Positions 6,650 through 8,374 of a DNA stretch of 8,374 nucleotides are shown piece by piece. How positions within the stretch are numbered: the first letter of the stretch is position 1; each line of letters opens with the position of its first letter. This DNA comes from Defluviitaleaceae bacterium. GTDB taxonomy: Bacteria; Bacillota; Clostridia; Lachnospirales; WRAA01. Made by a program: the position numbers and the translations under genes. The notes under the pieces are model-generated. The model made no database searches. It was not told the origin of the DNA and saw nothing but the letters and a program-made list of their open reading frames with translations. The stretch is from the NCBI GenBank assembly GCA_009780445.1, contig WRAA01000077.1, positions 1-8,374 on the forward strand, in the 5' to 3' direction.

Positions 6650-7524
6650 GGCAGGAGCAAACCTCTTTCAAGCTGGTTGCGCACACCATCGGCCAAGCGG
6701 TTAAGCTGGGCAGTGTCGATGGATATGTGCCGTACATCGTCGAGTTCGTCGGTGTAGACGGCCTTGATGCGCAGGAAGTTGCGGCCCAGGTTCAGCTGCT
6801 GCACACTGCTGAAACTGCCGGATGCGCCGACGGTCAGCACGGTTCCCGAGACTTTGTAGAAGGAGGAAGTAACTTCGTTAAAGCCGAAGATTTCAACGCG
6901 CACGGTGGAGCCGCGGGGAGCGGTGCCGACGATGGTGCGTGCGGAGTCGAAGGTGCTTTCACTGCGGCGGCTTATGCCGGATGTGATCTCGAAGCCGGGA
7001 ACGGCCGGCACGGCAGGTTCGAACAGTATCCCTTCGCCGCTTCCCGGCGCGTGATAGGCATAGCCGTGTTGGTACGGCGCGGGGTCTGCCGCGGTTTCCG
7101 CGCCGGCAGATTCTTCGTCCGCGGCGGCTTCATCCACGCCGGAATCGCCCTCGCCCGGCGTGCCGCCCTGTGCGGGTTCTTCGCCGCCCGGGCTTGCCTC
7201 GGTGTCGCCGTCGGGTTCGTAAGCGTCGTCAGACGCGGTTTCGCCGGATGCGGCCTCTTCGCCGTAAGCTTCGTCGGTAACGGCTTCCTCGATAATAACT
7301 TCTTCGATAATAACGATGAGAGTGTCGTCCGCGCCGGCAGGTTCGTCGAAGCCATAGCCGCCGGCAGCGGCCGATGCGAAAATGGCGTCGAAGCGCGCAA
7401 GCAGCTCCGCGCCGGACAGCTGGGAGCCGGCCACAGGCGTTACGGCCAGGGCAACAACGGCACACAGCGACACAATATATTTTGCAACGGCTCTATTCAG
7501 CGTATGATTCATCTTACAGTTCAT
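6646..7524 (-). CDS. Secreted acidic protein with C-terminal Ig-like domain
   Basis: First gene of the minus-strand operon. The 292-residue product has an N-terminal signal peptide or anchor (about 14-33, hydrophobic, ending PVAGS). A very acidic Glu/Asp/Ala/Gly-rich low-complexity region (about 60-150) follows. The C-terminal domain (about 178-265) has the pattern of a bacterial Ig-like or glucodextranase-B-like beta-sandwich: TIVGTAPRGSTVRV, then VSGTVLTVGASGSF, then NLGRNFLRIKAVY. Such domains are common in surface proteins. The specific family is not recognised. ATG 7524 is preferred, as GAGGG lies 6 nt upstream. A second ATG four codons later is possible. Its stop overlaps the YycH-like start. 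Placed directly behind WalR-type boxes, it is a candidate cell-envelope effector or sensor component, which is inference. Confidence 0.75.
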   Translation of the reverse strand: MNCKMNHTLNRAVAKYIVSLCAVVALAVTPVAGSQLSGAELLARFDAIFASAAAGGYGFDEPAGADDTLIVIIEEVIIEEAVTDEAYGEEAASGETASDDAYEPDGDTEASPGGEEPAQGGTPGEGDSGVDEAAADEESAGAETAADPAPYQHGYAYHAPGSGEGILFEPAVPAVPGFEITSGISRRSESTFDSARTIVGTAPRGSTVRVEIFGFNEVTSSFYKVSGTVLTVGASGSFSSVQQLNLGRNFLRIKAVYTDELDDVRHISIDTAQLNRLADGVRNQLERGLLLP

Positions 7525-7564
7525 CGCAAGCCCTCATTTCATCCATATTCCACGTGCATACCCT

Positions 7565-7570
7565 AGTATA
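7565..7570 (-). promoter_or_regulatory. -10 box of the minus-strand operon promoter
   Basis: TATACT on the minus strand, about 40 bp upstream of the first gene's ATG. No good -35 hexamer lies at 16-18 nt. The WalR-type repeats occupy that position, which is the arrangement expected of an activator-dependent promoter. Confidence 0.55.
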
Positions 7571-7580
7571 TACAAAAATT

Positions 7581-7619
7581 GTTACATAGCCATTACAGCG
7601 GAATTACTTTTGATTAACA
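7581..7619 (-). promoter_or_regulatory. WalR (YycF)-type operator array, four hexamers in 11-nt register
   Basis: On the minus strand the hexamers TGTTAA (7619-7614), AGTAAT (7608-7603), TGTAAT (7597-7592) and TGTAAC (7586-7581) follow one another with exactly 5 nt between each. The known WalR consensus is TGTWAH-N5-TGTWAH. The two proximal hexamers match it perfectly, the most distal hexamer also fits, and AGTAAT differs at one position. The array ends 10 nt before the TATACT box. It suggests WalR activation of the operon that encodes YycH- and YycI-like proteins, that is, feedback within the WalRK circuit. Confidence 0.72.
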
Positions 7620-7683
7620 TTGGCGCAAGTTTTCGGCATTTCGGGGCGTTTGCAAATTTTTCGCGCAGTTTTTGAAAAAACAG

Positions 7684-7713
7684 TTGACAAAACATGCGCA
7701 GTTTAGGTATAAT
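7684..7713 (+). promoter_or_regulatory. Strong sigma-A-type promoter of the metN leader
   Basis: Perfect TTGACA (7684-7689) and perfect TATAAT (7708-7713) separated by 18 nt. The transcript should start near 7720, giving a leader of about 300 nt before metN. Confidence 0.9.
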
Positions 7714-7771
7714 CTAAAGCACGTTTTGCTGACGCCCCGGGGAGCAAATGCGGAAAACTTCGGAAAGGAAT

Positions 7772-7888
7772 ATGGTGAGCACGATGATGTATGAGACTAT
7801 GATGCGTAGACGAATGCGACACACAATGCAGTACATGTGCAGATATTCCGGCGAAGCCAGGCTGCGGTTTAGGGAGACGCTCTTATGA
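7772..7888 (+). CDS. Methionine-rich leader peptide, 38 codons
   Basis: A short ORF between the promoter and the terminator upstream of metN. It encodes 38 residues, with Met at positions 1, 5, 6, 10, 11, 15, 19 and 22: eight ATG codons in the first 22, including two MM pairs. The rest is basic, with eight Arg. GGAAAGGA lies at 7762-7769. That is only 2 nt from the ATG at 7772, so the GTG at 7775, in the same frame with a 5-nt spacing, may be the true start. It ends with TGA at 7886-7888, about 50 nt before the terminator stem. By analogy with classical amino-acid attenuators, ribosomes short of charged Met-tRNA would stall here and influence termination. The peptide itself probably has no separate function. 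Confidence 0.75.
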   Translation: MVSTMMYETMMRRRMRHTMQYMCRYSGEARLRFRETLL

Positions 7889-7952
7889 TGGGGTCTCTTT
7901 GCGTGGGTCTTGTGCGTGTGCAGACACGCCTGCTATAGCAGCTTTCGCGGGA
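7847..7952 (+). promoter_or_regulatory. Candidate antiterminator pairing of the metN leader
   Basis: TCCGGCGAAGC (7847-7857, leader codons 26-29) can pair with GCTTTCGCGGGA (7941-7952) through 10 base pairs with one bulged T and one G-G mismatch. The pairing can be extended by CAGGC (7858-7862) with GCCTG (7928-7932). It uses the upstream arm of the terminator, so the two structures are mutually exclusive. A stable hairpin GCGTGT/ACACGC (7914-7929) competes with the extension. Found by hand, with no energies computed. Confidence 0.45.
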
Positions 7953-7987
7953 AGTTTGTGCAAACTTTCTGATGCGGAAGCTTTTTT
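7940..7987 (+). terminator. Intrinsic terminator/attenuator in the metN leader
   Basis: AGCTTTCGC (7940-7948) pairs with GCGGAAGCT (7974-7982). Stacked inside, GGAAGTTT (7950-7957) pairs with AAACTTTC (7962-7969). A T-tract follows at 7982-7987. It stands 40 nt before the metN ATG and downstream of the leader ORF, so it would stop transcription before metN unless disrupted. Confidence 0.85.
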
Positions 7988-8026
7988 GTTGCAAAAAATT
8001 GTGAGAATGAGGGAGAAGGTGAGCGA

Positions 8027-8374
8027 ATGTCTGAGGCCGCCCCGCTTATCGAGATAAAGCACCTGAGCAAGACATACACCGTCGGCGACGAGCAAGTCCA
8101 CGCTCTGAAAGACATCAACATCAACATTAACGAAGGCGAGGTCTTTGGGTTTATCGGCCAGAGCGGCGCGGGAAAGTCGTCACTGGTGCGGTGTCTTGCC
8201 GCGCTTGAGCCTATCACGAGCGGCAAGGTGCTGGTGGGCGGGGTGGACCTTAGCGGATTGCGGGGCGAACAGCTCCGCTTCTACAGGCGCAAGCTTGGGC
8301 TGGTGTTCCAGCACTTTAACCTGCTGATGAACTCCACCGTGTACGACAATATCGCCTTTCCGCTGAAGGTCGCC
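8027..8374 (+). CDS. metN: Methionine ABC transporter ATP-binding protein MetN (5' part)
   Basis: ATPase subunit of the MetNIQ importer for methionine, acting at the inner face of the membrane with the permease MetI and the lipoprotein MetQ. The first 116 codons are present, roughly a third of the usual 340, and the gene runs off the window. Visible are the start region LIEIKHLSKTY, the Walker A motif GQSGAGKSS (44-52) and the Q-loop VFQHFNLL (93-100). The QHFNLL wording is typical of MetN rather than of other ABC ATPases. The ATG at 8027 has AGAAGG 7 nt upstream. It lies directly behind the promoter, Met-rich leader ORF and terminator, which supports both the substrate call and regulation by methionine supply. 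The rest of the transporter operon should lie to the right. Confidence 0.88.
   Translation, partial: MSEAAPLIEIKHLSKTYTVGDEQVHALKDINININEGEVFGFIGQSGAGKSSLVRCLAALEPITSGKVLVGGVDLSGLRGEQLRFYRRKLGLVFQHFNLLMNSTVYDNIAFPLKVA

Noticed and set aside
6727..7566. Long plus-strand ORF opposite the secreted acidic protein gene
   Set aside because: Antisense shadow of a GC-rich gene, with compositionally biased translation and no ribosome binding site. The minus-strand frame has a signal peptide, a domain pattern and coupled neighbours.
7714..8026. SAM riboswitch or Met T-box upstream of metN
   Set aside because: I find neither the conserved SAM-I core words nor a T-box sequence (AGGGTGGNACCGCG-like). 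The region is better explained by the Met-rich leader ORF and terminator.
1..8374. CRISPR arrays, tRNA or rRNA genes, DnaA-box clusters
   Set aside because: No regularly spaced repeats, tRNA-like cloverleaf or rRNA sequence, or clustered TTATCCACA-like boxes were seen on reading.

Overview
The window looks like chromosomal DNA of a fairly GC-rich member of the Bacillota (Clostridia-like). The reasons are paired YycH-like and YycI-like proteins (WalRK accessory proteins), a DUF4234 membrane protein, AGGAG-type ribosome binding sites, and sigma-A-type promoters. mnmE and yycHI-type genes often lie near the replication origin in this phylum, but no origin or DnaA-box cluster is visible here.

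Layout. (1) Positions 1-661 hold no intact gene. They contain two related palindromic repeat units (about 13-77 and 322-484), several hairpins, and a minus-strand fragment (104-268) resembling the propeptide of a subtilisin-like protease. (2) From 7524 down to 662 lies a tightly packed minus-strand gene string. In transcription order it reads: a secreted acidic protein with an Ig-like C-terminal domain, a YycH-like protein, the tRNA-modification GTPase mnmE, an unrecognised protein of about 235 residues, a DUF4234 membrane protein, a YycI-like protein, a 48-residue membrane peptide, and thymidylate kinase (tmk). Four junctions overlap (three ATGA overlaps and one of 11 bp), which argues for one co-translated operon. 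A 158-bp near-perfect inverted repeat sits between the small membrane gene and tmk. (3) The intergenic region 7525-7771 is divergent. (4) A plus-strand methionine-transporter ATPase gene (metN) starts at 8027 and runs off the window.

Two regulatory structures stand out. Upstream of the minus-strand operon are four direct hexamers in 11-nt register matching the WalR (YycF) consensus TGTWAH-N5-TGTWAH. They lie just upstream of a TATACT -10 box, where a -35 box would be. This links the YycH/YycI-bearing operon to the WalRK cell-wall regulon on sequence grounds. Upstream of metN, a strong promoter (TTGACA-18-TATAAT) precedes a 38-codon ORF with eight ATG codons in its first 22 codons, then an intrinsic terminator, then metN. 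The upstream half of the terminator stem can alternatively pair with the leader ORF. This looks like a methionine-codon leader-peptide attenuator controlling methionine uptake. In Bacillota that job is more usually done by SAM riboswitches or T-boxes, and I see neither here. It is the best candidate in the window for an undescribed system.
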